Below, one piece after another: positions 5,890-6,143 of a stretch of 6,143 bases of DNA. The notes beneath the pieces are model-generated. The model had not been told where the DNA came from. It was given only the letters and a program-made list of their open reading frames with translations, and did no database searches. How positions within the stretch are numbered: the first letter of the stretch is position 1; every line of letters starts with the position of its first letter. The position numbers and the translations under genes are program-made. This stretch comes from an uncultured Oscillospiraceae bacterium (GTDB taxonomy: Bacteria > Bacillota > Clostridia > Oscillospirales > Oscillospiraceae), in contig CAKTKF010000080.1 in the NCBI GenBank assembly GCA_934569215.1, positions 1-6,143 on the forward strand. The letters are read 5' to 3'.

Positions 5890-6143
5890 ATGGACTTGAA
5901 TCGCAATGACTCCCCCAACAATAATAACAATAACAACGACGGGAGAAAACCCGGCGGAAACCGCCCGAAAGGCAGCATCGGCACCGCGCTGCTGATCACG
6001 CTGGCGATCGTTCTGCTGGTCAACTGGATCTATGGCAGTGTCTCCAAGAGCCAATATACACAGACTTCCTTTTCGGACTTTCTCGCGGCGAAGGACGCGG
6101 GGCAGCTGTCTGAGGTGGAAATTCAGTCCGACCGTATTATCTA
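5890..6143 (+). CDS. ftsH: ATP-dependent zinc metalloprotease FtsH, N-terminal part only
   Basis: Only the first 84 residues are in the window; the AAA+ and zinc-protease domains lie beyond the edge. FtsH is a membrane-anchored hexameric protease that removes misfolded membrane proteins and regulatory substrates. The visible part has a short polar leader with a run of seven Asn (residues 10-16), a basic stretch before the first membrane segment (about 30-49, ending VNWIYG), and the start of the extracytoplasmic domain with the typical TSFSDFL pattern (59-65) followed by LSEVEIQSDRI. The start at 5890 has AAGGAGG (5876-5882) seven bases upstream. The identification rests on this N-terminal pattern alone, since no catalytic motif is visible. 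It is divergent from rlmB. Confidence 0.85.
   Translation, partial: MDLNRNDSPNNNNNNNDGRKPGGNRPKGSIGTALLITLAIVLLVNWIYGSVSKSQYTQTSFSDFLAAKDAGQLSEVEIQSDRII

Overview
The window looks like the chromosome of a fairly GC-rich Clostridia member, most likely a gut Oscillospiraceae/Ruminococcaceae-type Firmicute. Pointers are the strong AGGAGG-type ribosome binding sites, sigma-A-like promoters with near-consensus -10 boxes, an EF-G paralogue of the type common in Clostridia, and GC around 60% or more in the larger genes. The lineage call is an inference from style and gene content, not from a marker gene.

Layout. Four genes lie on the minus strand and one on the plus strand. From the right, ftsH (5890 to the window edge, plus, 3' part missing) is divergent from rlmB (5673-4867, minus). 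The 216-base gap between them holds one promoter for each direction. RlmB is followed after 32 bases by a 686-residue membrane protein (4834-2774), and after another 63 bases by a small lipoprotein (2710-2213). No terminator is visible between these three, so they probably form one transcript, ending at a 13-bp GC-rich hairpin at 2164-2198. After a 296-base AT-richer gap with its own promoter comes an EF-G-like translation GTPase (1916 to the left edge, minus, C-terminus missing).

How the genes relate. RlmB (23S rRNA 2'-O-methyltransferase) and the EF-G-like protein both act on the ribosome. FtsH is the membrane AAA+ protease. The two most interesting products look like NTPase relatives that have lost catalytic residues. 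The membrane protein keeps the P1B-type P-type ATPase architecture (eight membrane segments, an HP and GxG nucleotide-domain signature, a residual GD motif) but has no DKTG phosphorylation site, no CPx metal motif, no TGE and no GDGxND. The EF-G-like protein has alanine where the catalytic histidine of the G3 motif should be, plus altered G4 and G5 motifs. No RNA genes, mobile elements or CRISPR arrays were seen.
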